Source of the DNA: Desulfocapsa sp.
GTDB lineage: Bacteria; Desulfobacterota; Desulfobulbia; Desulfobulbales; Desulfocapsaceae
DNA length: 13,938 nucleotides
Assembly: GCA_029934915.1 (NCBI GenBank)
Contig: JAOZLI010000036.1
Span: 1 to 13,938 of the forward strand
Direction of reading: 5' to 3'
Shown one piece after another: positions 7,380 through 13,938 of the stretch. A program made the position numbers and the translations under genes. Every line of letters begins with the position of its first letter. The first letter of the stretch is position 1. The notes below the pieces were generated by a model that searched no databases, was not told the DNA's origin, and saw only the letters and a list, made by a program, of their open reading frames with translations.

Positions 7380-7408
7380 TTGACATCAAGCATCGTTTTG
7401 ACTATGTT
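7380..7408 (+). promoter_or_regulatory. Sigma-70-like promoter of the torD-reductase operon
   Basis: A consensus -35 TTGACA (7380-7385), a 17-base spacer and TATGTT (7403-7408) as the -10. Transcription would start near 7415 and leave a leader of about 83 bases before torD. Confidence 0.6.
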
Positions 7409-7418
7409 GAAAAATTTT

Positions 7419-7442
7419 GCAGAAGTTATTGCCACATTCTGC
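7419..7442 (+). promoter_or_regulatory. Leader hairpin at the 5' end of the torD transcript
   Basis: GCAGAA (7419-7424) and TTCTGC (7437-7442) form a perfect 6-bp stem with a 12-base loop, just after the presumed transcription start. It may stabilise the mRNA or be a DNA operator. It does not match a riboswitch class that I recognise. Confidence 0.35.
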
Positions 7443-7497
7443 GATTCTTCACGGATCCGGCTGAACAAAACACAATCAATATCAGGTACAAAAATTC

Positions 7498-8085
7498 ATG
7501 TCGCCAGCTGACACATCCCAGGATATCTCCAGAGTGTATCGTTTTCTTGCGCAATGTATGGAATACCCCGACAGCGAATGGATGCACGATGATTTTTTCA
7601 ACGTTTTTTATAATTTCATTGGAACCCTTGGCGCGACAGACGAGGGAGTCGAGATCAAAAGAGCCATTGACGGAGCTAAAGACGCTCTGGAAGATCTCCA
7701 AGTAGAATACACTCGACTTTTCATTAACGGTGTTCCACACGTTATTGCCCCACCCTTTGGGTCTGTATACATAGATCAATCTCTTCAGGGTACATTTGCC
7801 GGAAATACTCTGGCTTTTTACCGGGAAAAGGGATTTGACATGGAAAAGCATGCCGACTTGCCCGACCATTTGGTCCATGAACTAGAATTTCTCGCGTTAC
7901 TGGCAGAAGAGCAGGATCACGCGGGAGAAGAAGAATTTTTACAAAAATTATTTCGTCCCTGGTTTCGGAAATTCCATATCAGGGTAATTGATGGAGCTCA
8001 CCATCCGTTTTATCGGGTGGTTGTACAATTAATAGATCTTTTTACTAAGGAGGAGAAAGATGGCTTTCAACCTAACGAGGCGTAA
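7498..8085 (+). CDS. TorD/DmsD-family redox enzyme maturation chaperone
   Basis: A cytoplasmic chaperone that would bind the Tat signal of the molybdoenzyme encoded next, help cofactor insertion and hold back export until folding is complete. The 195-residue all-helical sequence has the family hallmarks: EYTRLFING (70-78), a proline-containing APPFGSVY (84-91), and PDHLVHELEFLALL (122-135). The ATG at 7498 has only a weak AGG upstream, but the family N-terminus starts there. The last 26 bases overlap the start of the catalytic-subunit gene, so translation is probably coupled. The order chaperone, catalytic subunit, Fe-S subunit supports dedicated service to this enzyme. Confidence 0.88.
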   Translation: MSPADTSQDISRVYRFLAQCMEYPDSEWMHDDFFNVFYNFIGTLGATDEGVEIKRAIDGAKDALEDLQVEYTRLFINGVPHVIAPPFGSVYIDQSLQGTFAGNTLAFYREKGFDMEKHADLPDHLVHELEFLALLAEEQDHAGEEEFLQKLFRPWFRKFHIRVIDGAHHPFYRVVVQLIDLFTKEEKDGFQPNEA

Positions 8086-10300
8086 ATTCCTTCAGACAGC
8101 ATCCCTGGCAGCAGCCTCGGTACCGTTGTCTAAGGTTGTTTCTGCAAACAGTGGTGTCTCAAAATCTGCCCTTGATGCCAAGGGTACATTTGGCGACAAA
8201 ACCGTTGTAGGTGGTATATGCGAGATGTGTTTCTGGCGTTGTCAACTGGTCGGTAAAGTACGTGACGGTCGCCTGATGAAGCTTGAAGGAAACCCAAAAT
8301 CCATCGATAATGGCACCGCAATCTGTGCCCGTGGAAATGCAGGTGTAAAACTGCTCTACGACGTGGATCGCCTGAAGTACCCCATGAAAAATGTAGGAGA
8401 GCGCGGCGCCCCGAAATGGAAGCGTATTTCCTGGAAAGAAGCTCTTGACGAATGCGGGACTAAGCTCAAAGCCACACAGGATGAGTATGGCCCTCATGGT
8501 ATTTGCGTCTTCCCTCATGGTGCATCTGCTAAATACCCCATGCATTATTTTGAAAGAGCTGTTGGAACACATAATGTTTCCGAGGCATCCTTCTTCCAGT
8601 GTCGTGGTATCCGCGACACTGCCTATGTCGCCACCATTGGAAAAGCTCCCGGTGAAAAAGTTGACATGCCAAACACAAAGGTACTCTTCTTTATTGGAGA
8701 TCATCTGGGCGAGAACGTGCATGTCTCTCACATTAAGCAATATGTGCAGGGATTACAGAATGGAGCAAAGTTAATTGTTGCCGATCCTCGTTTCTCAGCC
8801 GCAGCTGCTAAAGCTCATATCTGGGTACAGATCAAACCTGGTACAGATACTGCGTACATGCTCGCCATCATGAACTACCTTGTTCAAAACAAGAAATATG
8901 ATGCAGACTTTGTAGAAGAGTACACCAGTGGTTTTGAAGAATTCAGCGCCGCAATTAAAGAGTGGACCCTTGAAAAAGCTGCCAAGGAATGTGACATTCC
9001 TGCGAGTCAAATCAAAGAAGTTGCAGATATGCTTGCTGACAATGCACCAAATGTTGCAATCCACCCTGGTCGTCACGTTTCCTGGTATGGAAATGACTTC
9101 CAGCGTGAACGTGCACTTGCCTGCCTGACAGGACTACTTGGCGCTTACTACGTTAAAGGCGGCTGGGTTCCAGCCAAAGGCCCAAAAGTAAAAGGTGTTT
9201 CCTGGGCCAAGCATGATCATGGCCATGAGTTTGATCTCAACTACGATCACGAAGAAGATGAGAAGGTTTACACCAACAACCCTCCTGGTACCCCAACTGA
9301 TCTTATCCGTGACTGTGCTATTTCCGGAAAGCCCTACCCTATCAAGAGTTGTGTTGTCTGGGGACAAAATCCCATGCAGACCATCCCTAATCAGGAAAAG
9401 ATGAAAGACCTTTTCAGGGCCATGGATTTTGTTATGTGTGTTGATGTTATGCCCACAGATGTTACCGCATGGGCTGATATCCTCCTTCCTGAGAAGAGCT
9501 ATCTTGAGCGTCACGATTACATCAAGAAAGGTACTCAATGGGATCTGTCCAAGGAACATCAGCAGTATATTTCTGCACGCATGCCCCTTGTTGAGCCCAT
9601 GTTTGAGCGTCAGGACCAGGTCTACATCACCAACGAACTCGCTAAACGCATGGGACATGGAGATAAGATCCCAGTACAAACCATCGAAGAGATGGTTGAC
9701 AAGAGTCTTGCTTCGGCCGATCTCTCCCTTGCTAAATTAAAAGCCGAAGATGGAATTCATATCCAGCCCGGCAAAGATCCCTATGGCGTCCCTGAAGATT
9801 TTGATGTTCTGCTTTTCAATGAAGATCTGGACGATAACGGGCATCCTGGAGCTCCGACCTACATACCTGTAGAAGAAAACCCTGCCGGTTTTGCCAGACT
9901 GCTTTATGGCCGCGCACCTGTTCACACCTTTAACAGAAGCCAGAACAACATATGGCTCAAAAACGCCATGCCTGACAACCCTGTCTGGATCAATAATGAA
10001 GTTGCAGCGAAAATTGGGATTGTTGATGGCGACACCGTTGGTTTTGTAAACAGTGAAGGTGTTGAATCTACGACAACAACCACTGTGAAAGTAACCGCTG
10101 GCATCAGAAAAGACTGCGTCTACATGTACCACGGGTATGGAAGTGCTAACCCGCTGATGACCATAGGTGTTGGACAGGGTGTTGACGATACCAGCCTTAT
10201 CACCAAGCTTGCCATCGATCCTGAGACTGGCTGTCACGGTATGAGAAACAACTTTGTTAAACTGATAAAAAATGGAAAGGTTCTGGATCTCTCAGCCTAA
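8060..10300 (+). CDS. PsrA/PhsA-like molybdopterin oxidoreductase, catalytic subunit
   Basis: Periplasmic bis-MGD enzyme of the DMSO-reductase superfamily, probably reducing polysulfide, thiosulfate or a related chalcogen compound. The 746 residues match PsrA/PhsA length (about 760). A Tat signal with TRRKFLQ (6-12) and a hydrophobic stretch precede a likely cleavage near 29. An N-terminal [4Fe-4S] motif uses C54, C57, C61 and C89, in the family wording CEMC...CARG. LLYDVDRLKYPMKNVGERG and the ISW motif (98-125) are typical of PsrA/PhsA. C181 in FFQCRGIRDTAY is the likely Mo ligand. The C-terminal molybdopterin-binding domain starts around 615. AAGGAGG (8047-8053) lies 6 bases before the ATG, inside torD. 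Substrate cannot be fixed from sequence; arsenate or selenate reductase relatives are less likely alternatives. Confidence 0.88.
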   Translation: MAFNLTRRKFLQTASLAAASVPLSKVVSANSGVSKSALDAKGTFGDKTVVGGICEMCFWRCQLVGKVRDGRLMKLEGNPKSIDNGTAICARGNAGVKLLYDVDRLKYPMKNVGERGAPKWKRISWKEALDECGTKLKATQDEYGPHGICVFPHGASAKYPMHYFERAVGTHNVSEASFFQCRGIRDTAYVATIGKAPGEKVDMPNTKVLFFIGDHLGENVHVSHIKQYVQGLQNGAKLIVADPRFSAAAAKAHIWVQIKPGTDTAYMLAIMNYLVQNKKYDADFVEEYTSGFEEFSAAIKEWTLEKAAKECDIPASQIKEVADMLADNAPNVAIHPGRHVSWYGNDFQRERALACLTGLLGAYYVKGGWVPAKGPKVKGVSWAKHDHGHEFDLNYDHEEDEKVYTNNPPGTPTDLIRDCAISGKPYPIKSCVVWGQNPMQTIPNQEKMKDLFRAMDFVMCVDVMPTDVTAWADILLPEKSYLERHDYIKKGTQWDLSKEHQQYISARMPLVEPMFERQDQVYITNELAKRMGHGDKIPVQTIEEMVDKSLASADLSLAKLKAEDGIHIQPGKDPYGVPEDFDVLLFNEDLDDNGHPGAPTYIPVEENPAGFARLLYGRAPVHTFNRSQNNIWLKNAMPDNPVWINNEVAAKIGIVDGDTVGFVNSEGVESTTTTTVKVTAGIRKDCVYMYHGYGSANPLMTIGVGQGVDDTSLITKLAIDPETGCHGMRNNFVKLIKNGKVLDLSA

Positions 10301-10324
10301 CAACTTTTCAGGAGGATATATTCA

Positions 10325-11134
10325 ATGCAATATGGAATGATTATAGATCTGGAACGCTGTGTGGGCTGTCATGCCTGCACCATTGCCTGTCGGGCAGAGT
10401 GGGAAGTTCCGGTTCCTTACCAACGTAACTGGGTTAAACGTTTAGGTCCCACCATGACCGATGACGGAATGGCCGCAACGTATTACCCCGGGCTTTGCAA
10501 TCACTGCGACAAACCACCCTGCGTGGATGAGTGTCCGGCTGATAAAGTGGAGAGGACATTTAAAGATGCCAAATCCGGCAAGACAACCACCATGACAGTG
10601 TCTGCAACCTGGAAGGATCCATTTAATGGCTCTGTTCAAGTTGACAAGGATCGCTGTCTTGGTTGCGGTGCCTGTGCCAGTGCCTGTCCGTATGGCGCTC
10701 GTTACGTGAATCCAGCCATGGCGGATGATGACAGTTATGGCAAAGTGGACAAATGTACCTTCTGTATGCCTCGTGTTGAGCAGGGTCTTGCTCCCGCCTG
10801 TGTACAGACTTGTATTGCGGACGCTCGTATCTTTGGCGATCTGGACGATGCAAATTCTGAAGTTTCCAAATATGTTGCCAAGGGTGCTAAAGGCCTTGAG
10901 GTTAGCGGTGGTCATATCGGACCAAACGCCAGATACTACGGGAACAAGAAAGATATGAGTCTGCTCTTTAAGGAATCCACACCAAAACTTGCCGATATGG
11001 GCAGCGTTAAACGCCGCGCCATGCTGGCATCCATGGTAAAACCTGCCATGAAGAAAGCTAAAGACCTTGGCGTGCTGGGACTTGCCGGGGCTGTGCTTAT
11101 AAAAGGAATCTCTGAAAATAACGATAAGAGTTAA
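10325..11134 (+). CDS. Four-cluster ferredoxin subunit of the reductase
   Basis: Electron-transfer partner of the molybdoenzyme, related to PsrB/PhsB/TtrB/ArrB. Sixteen cysteines form four [4Fe-4S] motifs: C12/15/18/22, C58/61/66/70, C111/114/117/121 and C144/147/159/163. At 269 residues it is much longer than PsrB/PhsB (about 190). An insertion between the second and third motifs (71-108) and a C-terminal extension after about 180 account for this. The extension is basic and ends with a short hydrophobic run, LGVLGLAGAVLIKGI (248-262), which could touch or enter the membrane. It has no signal peptide, so it is presumably exported together with the Tat-bearing subunit. GGAGG (10311-10315) lies 9 bases before the ATG, and the gap to the catalytic gene is 24 bases. 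No NrfD/PsrC gene follows. Confidence 0.9.
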   Translation: MQYGMIIDLERCVGCHACTIACRAEWEVPVPYQRNWVKRLGPTMTDDGMAATYYPGLCNHCDKPPCVDECPADKVERTFKDAKSGKTTTMTVSATWKDPFNGSVQVDKDRCLGCGACASACPYGARYVNPAMADDDSYGKVDKCTFCMPRVEQGLAPACVQTCIADARIFGDLDDANSEVSKYVAKGAKGLEVSGGHIGPNARYYGNKKDMSLLFKESTPKLADMGSVKRRAMLASMVKPAMKKAKDLGVLGLAGAVLIKGISENNDKS

Positions 11135-11165
11135 TTCGTTTTCGTTCAGAAACGTACCACCAAAG

Positions 11166-11198
11166 AGGCTCATCGTTGCATAACGATGAGCCTTTTTT
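11166..11198 (+). terminator. Intrinsic terminator of the torD-reductase operon
   Basis: A perfect 12-bp stem AGGCTCATCGTT (11166-11177) and AACGATGAGCCT (11182-11193) with loop GCAT runs into T6. It begins 31 bases after the Fe-S gene stop and shows that the operon ends there. Confidence 0.93.
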
Positions 11199-11228
11199 AA
11201 TGGTTAGGACTTTTTCAAAAATTAATCA

Positions 11229-11258
11229 TTGACATTTTTTCAATTTCATTAATAATAT
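11229..11258 (+). promoter_or_regulatory. Sigma-70-like promoter of the Cys-repeat gene
   Basis: Consensus -35 TTGACA (11229-11234), an 18-base spacer and TAATAT (11253-11258) as the -10. It would give a leader of about 120 bases before the ATG at 11386. The leader contains a short dyad GCAAT-GGA-ATTGC (11339-11351). Confidence 0.55.
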
Positions 11259-11385
11259 GATGCAATAACAACATCTTTCAGCATGTGCCCTCAACAGGAA
11301 ACAGCCTCAACGTATCAATTTCGGCACATAATCCGCCAGCAATGGAATTGCATTAACCACTGGTAAATAAAAGGAAATAGACAAA

Positions 11386-12045
11386 ATGGCGGGAAAACTT
11401 TTCACCATAGTACGTACTCTGAGCTTAACCTGCTTGATTTCTTTGCATTTACTATCCTTGGCTAATGCCGCAGACACTTTCCCTTGGGACATGTTTTACC
11501 CTGCACTGAACAACAGACCATCCTGCGACAACGAGCATCTTGCCATATGTAATTCTGCTGCCGCTTGCGCTGATGCCGGTGGGGAATGGGGAGGTAATCA
11601 GTGTCAGCGTCCCTCTGCTGCACCTGGCTGTGACAGTATCCATCTGGTTCTATGTAATTCTTCTGATACGTGTACAGATAATGGTGGCACATGGGTGGAC
11701 AATGCATGTCAATCGTCCTACGATGCGCCCGTTTGCGACAGTGCACATCCAGCTCTATGCAATTCCTATGTAACCTGCAGCGACGCTGGTGGGGATTGGG
11801 AAGACAATGAGTGCAGATTCGCCAATGCTACACCAGTTTGCGACAGCAACCATCCTGCCCTGTGCAGCACCTCAGGGACTTGTACTGACGCCGGTGGAAT
11901 TTGGGAGAACAATCAATGCCGTTTTTCAAACGTCTCACCGGTTTGTGACCTTAGACATCTCTTGCTATGCACAACCTCTGCAACCTGTACAGGTGCTGGT
12001 GGCTATTGGGTTGAAAATCTTTGCCGCCTACGAACAGGCCCTTGA
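11386..12045 (+). CDS. Exported cysteine-rich repeat protein (five 35-residue units)
   Basis: I do not recognise a named family. The 219-residue protein has a Sec signal peptide (hydrophobic 11-26, cleavage near ANA at 28; C16 lies within it but no lipobox is present). The rest is five tandem repeats with perfect 35-residue period. The first cysteines are at 47, 82, 117, 152 and 187, and every unit has the spacing C-x7-C-x5-C-x11-C. Conserved around them are CDS-x-H, LC, DAGG-x-W and N-x-C. The twenty mature cysteines in fixed spacing suggest two disulfides per unit and a rigid rod-like secreted domain; metal binding is an alternative. AAGGAA (11371-11376) lies 9 bases before the ATG. It has its own promoter after the reductase terminator, and no good terminator follows. 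Confidence 0.85.
   Translation: MAGKLFTIVRTLSLTCLISLHLLSLANAADTFPWDMFYPALNNRPSCDNEHLAICNSAAACADAGGEWGGNQCQRPSAAPGCDSIHLVLCNSSDTCTDNGGTWVDNACQSSYDAPVCDSAHPALCNSYVTCSDAGGDWEDNECRFANATPVCDSNHPALCSTSGTCTDAGGIWENNQCRFSNVSPVCDLRHLLLCTTSATCTGAGGYWVENLCRLRTGP
11524..12042 (+). repeat. Tandem 105-bp coding repeats of the Cys-rich protein
   Basis: Five units of 105 bases start at 11524, 11629, 11734, 11839 and 11944; the last is two codons short. Cysteine, glycine and tryptophan positions are fixed, while other codons differ considerably. These repeats are therefore older, or more strongly selected at the protein level, than those of the DYDPCG gene. Confidence 0.85.
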
Positions 12046-12099
12046 TTGCCATGTGCAATGATGCAGACAATAAAGACTTTTTTATGACGCCATCACCAA

Positions 12100-12354
12100 T
12101 CAGGAGTAAATAAAAACAAATCGATCCTTATCGATGGATATTCGCAGCCGTCCTTCATGATTTTCGCCGTAGACTTCCCACGCCGGAGTCCCCTTTATCT
12201 CGCACTTTAAACAGCAGGGGGAATGTTTACCCTTGTCACGATCACACCAGGATATTAAAAGAGTAAATTCATTCTCTTTTTCTGCTATCTTAACAGCAAC
12301 TTCTCTGGCCTGATCAAAAGTCAGCGCCTCATCTGATATCTCAATTCTTTCCAT
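12100..12354 (-). CDS. Small conserved protein with Cys-Cys-x2-Cys, possibly DUF5619-like
   Basis: An 84-residue soluble protein with no signal peptide or membrane segment. The N-terminal half is helical and acidic. The central part has C37 and the motif SPCCLKCE (C47, C48, C51), followed by a conserved-looking AWEVYGEN and GRLRISI, ending FVFIYS. From memory the ISW-x-D, WEVY and RLRI pattern resembles a small family of unknown function (DUF5619) found in sulfate reducers and archaea, but I cannot check this. Its ATG lies inside the end of the response-regulator gene (14-base overlap), with AGGAGG 12 bases upstream, so it is translated from the same mRNA. The cysteines could bind zinc or a cluster. 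Confidence 0.75.
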   Translation of the reverse strand: MERIEISDEALTFDQAREVAVKIAEKENEFTLLISWCDRDKGKHSPCCLKCEIKGTPAWEVYGENHEGRLRISIDKDRFVFIYS

Positions 12355-13771
12355 CTTTCTTGTCAGCCTCCTGCTTTAACCGCCAGTTCAACGCCTGTCT
12401 TGTAATCCCCAATATCTGTGCCGCAATGGCCTGATTATTTTGAGAACGATTTAATGCCTCATGCACCAGCAAACGACCGGACTCTTTCAGCGTTGGTAAT
12501 TTTTCCAAAATACTGAATACTGTTTCCCCCGTAGCCTCGCGAACCACATCCTCACTTTTACCGCATCGCGTTTCTATATATTCCTTGAAAACATCCATAC
12601 TCAAGGTTCTGCTCTGATGCTTGGAGACGGCATCAAACACCATGGACTGGAGTTCTCGCACATTACCCGGAAAATTATAAGTACCCAGTAGAATAGCTAA
12701 CTCACTAGGATAGGCAGGCTTCAGTTTGCCAAGCCTTTCCGCAGCCTCCTCCAAAAAATGATCAAGAAGAAGCGGCAGGTCATCAAGCCGGTCGTGTAAT
12801 GGTGGAATGTGGATATGATGTGTACGGAGATGAAAGAAAAGATCCTGACGGAACTCACCAGAGCCTTGAAGGGATTCCAGATCTCTGTGGGTAGCAAAAA
12901 TCATTCGCGCATTCGTGCTCCTGGCAATATCAGAACCGAGAGCATAATACTCTCTCTCCTGAATCAATCTCAGCAGCTTTACCTGAGATGCTGGTGTCAA
13001 ATCCCCTATCTCATCAAGGAAGAGACTCCCATCGTCAGCCCCTCTAATCTCACCTTTCCTACTATGTTCCGCACCTGTAAAAGCCCCCTTACTATGCCCA
13101 AACAATGTATCGGCAAAGGTATCGCCATCCAGCCCGGTGACATTGACACTGACAAAGGCACCACTCCTGCCGGAAAGGTGATGAACAGCTCTTGCAAAAA
13201 GTTCCTTCCCAACACCTGTTGCACCAGTAATCAGCACAGGTTCGCTGGTTGTGGCGATGGCCTCAATATATTGAAAAACTGTACGCATGTTTTTATTATG
13301 CGTAATAATATGAGAAAAAGCCTCGGGATGGTTTAATTGATCCTTAAAAAAATGTTCTTTCAGCGCACTGTTCTCACGACGCAAAACACCCAGATCAACG
13401 GCACGACGAACTCCGGTCACCAATCGTTCTTCCTCTGTAACCTTAGTGAAAAAGTCATACGCTCCCAATTTCATACATGACACAGCTGTATCAACCACAT
13501 CAAGACCAGTAATAATAATGACCGGAATTTCAGGGTAATCAGCTACGACCAGGGGAAGAAGTTCGTTTCCTGCGAGATGCGGCATAGTCAAATCAAGCAC
13601 CAAAACACTCACGTCTTGATCGCGCAAAAGTCCCATAACTTTTCTAGAATCGTTACAGGTCATAACATTATTGATTCCCGCAGCATGCAGAGTCAGCCGA
13701 AAAGTATTCAACCATGCATTTTCATCATCTACCAGCAAAACTGGTAGATTTGGATAGAGTATTTTAGCCAT
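12341..13771 (-). CDS. NtrC-type sigma-54-dependent response regulator
   Basis: A two-component regulator that activates sigma-54 promoters when phosphorylated. The 476 residues contain a receiver domain (10-128) with D15/D16, phospho-acceptor D60, T88 and K110. An AAA+ domain (about 150-385) has Walker A GATGVGKE (183-190), an intact GAFTGA loop (229-234) contacting sigma-54, Walker B LFLDE (250-254), FRQDLFFHL (307-315) and the sensor II motif PGNVRELQ (368-375). A Fis-type helix-turn-helix lies at about 435-466. The usual Tyr-Arg after FRxDL is Phe-His here, a minor departure. No Shine-Dalgarno sequence is evident before the ATG at 13771. It follows a histidine kinase gene by 113 bases, presumably its cognate sensor, and overlaps the 84-residue gene. 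The target genes are unknown. Confidence 0.94.
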   Translation of the reverse strand: MAKILYPNLPVLLVDDENAWLNTFRLTLHAAGINNVMTCNDSRKVMGLLRDQDVSVLVLDLTMPHLAGNELLPLVVADYPEIPVIIITGLDVVDTAVSCMKLGAYDFFTKVTEEERLVTGVRRAVDLGVLRRENSALKEHFFKDQLNHPEAFSHIITHNKNMRTVFQYIEAIATTSEPVLITGATGVGKELFARAVHHLSGRSGAFVSVNVTGLDGDTFADTLFGHSKGAFTGAEHSRKGEIRGADDGSLFLDEIGDLTPASQVKLLRLIQEREYYALGSDIARSTNARMIFATHRDLESLQGSGEFRQDLFFHLRTHHIHIPPLHDRLDDLPLLLDHFLEEAAERLGKLKPAYPSELAILLGTYNFPGNVRELQSMVFDAVSKHQSRTLSMDVFKEYIETRCGKSEDVVREATGETVFSILEKLPTLKESGRLLVHEALNRSQNNQAIAAQILGITRQALNWRLKQEADKKDGKN

Positions 13772-13853
13772 TTTTTTACGCTATTTTGTTTATTTATTAA
13801 GTGTTGGTTTCTGTCTTTCGTGCTCGTGCAGATGTACGTTTTTTTAACACCTT

Positions 13854-13880
13854 ACCCTTAGGGCTCGTTCAAACCCTTAG
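13854..13880. repeat. Paired ACCCTTAG direct repeats before the regulator gene
   Basis: ACCCTTAG occurs at 13854-13861 and 13873-13880, 19 bases apart. The first copy extends into the palindrome CCCTTAGGG (13855-13863). They lie just after the kinase stop codon and before the regulator gene, so they could bind a regulator or be chance. Confidence 0.35.
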
Positions 13881-13884
13881 TTAC

Positions 13885-13938
13885 CTATACCTTTTCATGA
13901 TAAGCAGGAAAAACAATAACAACTTCTGTTCCTTTTCC
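13885..13938 (-). CDS. C-terminal end of a sensor histidine kinase (partial)
   Basis: The minus strand from the window edge reads GKGTEVVIVFPAYHEKV and then a TAG at 13885-13887. The G-x-GT-x-hydrophobic-x4-P pattern is the typical last strand of a histidine-kinase ATPase domain. The gene lies directly upstream of the response regulator in the same direction, as expected for a cognate pair. Everything before these 17 residues is outside the window. Confidence 0.75.
   Translation of the reverse strand, partial: GKGTEVVIVFPAYHEKV

Larger units (their letters stand above)
6991..7497. other. Divergent intergenic region, 507 bases without a gene
   Basis: This AT-rich region separates the minus-strand repeat-protein gene from the plus-strand torD operon. 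From left to right it holds a small leader hairpin TGCGG-N5-CCGCA (7019-7033), a possible weak minus-strand promoter, three phased GCAA-N6-TTGC dyads (7093-7152), about 200 bases with no clear feature, a sigma-70-like promoter (7380-7408) and a leader hairpin (7419-7442). The open frames in it lack ribosome binding sites and recognisable domains, so I see no gene. Confidence 0.7.

Noticed and set aside
7207..7389. 60-residue minus-strand open frame in the intergenic region
   Set aside because: No ribosome binding site, no recognisable domain, and AT-rich composition like the surrounding non-coding DNA.
10442..11173. 243-residue minus-strand open frame opposite the ferredoxin gene
   Set aside because: It is antisense to a clear four-cluster Fe-S protein and runs into the terminator stem, so it is not a real gene.
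12045..12059. ATTGC-CATGT-GCAAT hairpin as the terminator of the Cys-repeat gene
   Set aside because: The stem has only five base pairs and no T-run follows directly; the T6 comes later, without a stem next to it.
13219..13225. TTGCACC heptamer inside the response-regulator gene (another near 2244 in leuS)
   Set aside because: These are single copies within coding sequence, without the GCAA partner six bases away, so they are chance matches to the operator array motif.

Overview
The window looks like chromosomal DNA of a Gram-negative, anaerobic, sulfur-metabolising bacterium, most likely a Desulfobacterota member of Desulfobulbales type. This is inference. It rests on an LPS-assembly lipoprotein next to leuS, a PsrA/PhsA-type molybdopterin reductase, a fused 'split-type' transketolase, a sigma-54 two-component regulator and moderate-to-low GC. 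There are no tRNAs, rRNAs, insertion sequences or CRISPR arrays.

Left part (1-6440), housekeeping. After the tail of an unidentified gene and an intergenic imperfect palindrome come leuS and lptE, then a bidirectional terminator shared with the convergent transketolase gene. The transketolase gene diverges from a DusB-like tRNA-dihydrouridine synthase gene. A near-perfect 23-bp dyad lies at the -35 region of the transketolase promoter.

Middle part (6440-12050), accessory redox and secreted proteins. On the minus strand is a small exported acidic protein made of five near-identical 24-residue repeats, each with a DYDPCG core and one cysteine. A 507-bp intergenic region separates it from a plus-strand operon of three genes: a TorD-family chaperone, a Tat-exported PsrA/PhsA-like catalytic subunit, and a four-cluster ferredoxin subunit. 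No NrfD/PsrC membrane anchor follows, and a strong terminator closes the operon. The intergenic region carries three copies of the dyad GCAA-N6-TTGC at exact 23-bp intervals, upstream of the repeat-protein gene, and a good sigma-70 promoter for the redox operon. Downstream, with its own promoter, is a second exported repeat protein: five 35-residue units with four cysteines each, in perfect register. Two unrelated cysteine-bearing repeat proteins thus flank a periplasmic chalcogen/oxyanion reductase candidate. This is the most novel part of the window, although a functional link is only inferred from position.

Right part (12100-13938), minus strand. The last codons of a sensor histidine kinase, an NtrC-type sigma-54 response regulator and a short overlapping gene for an 84-residue protein with a Cys-Cys-x2-Cys motif form a probable signalling operon. 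I found no convincing sigma-54 promoter in the non-coding DNA here, so its targets probably lie elsewhere.
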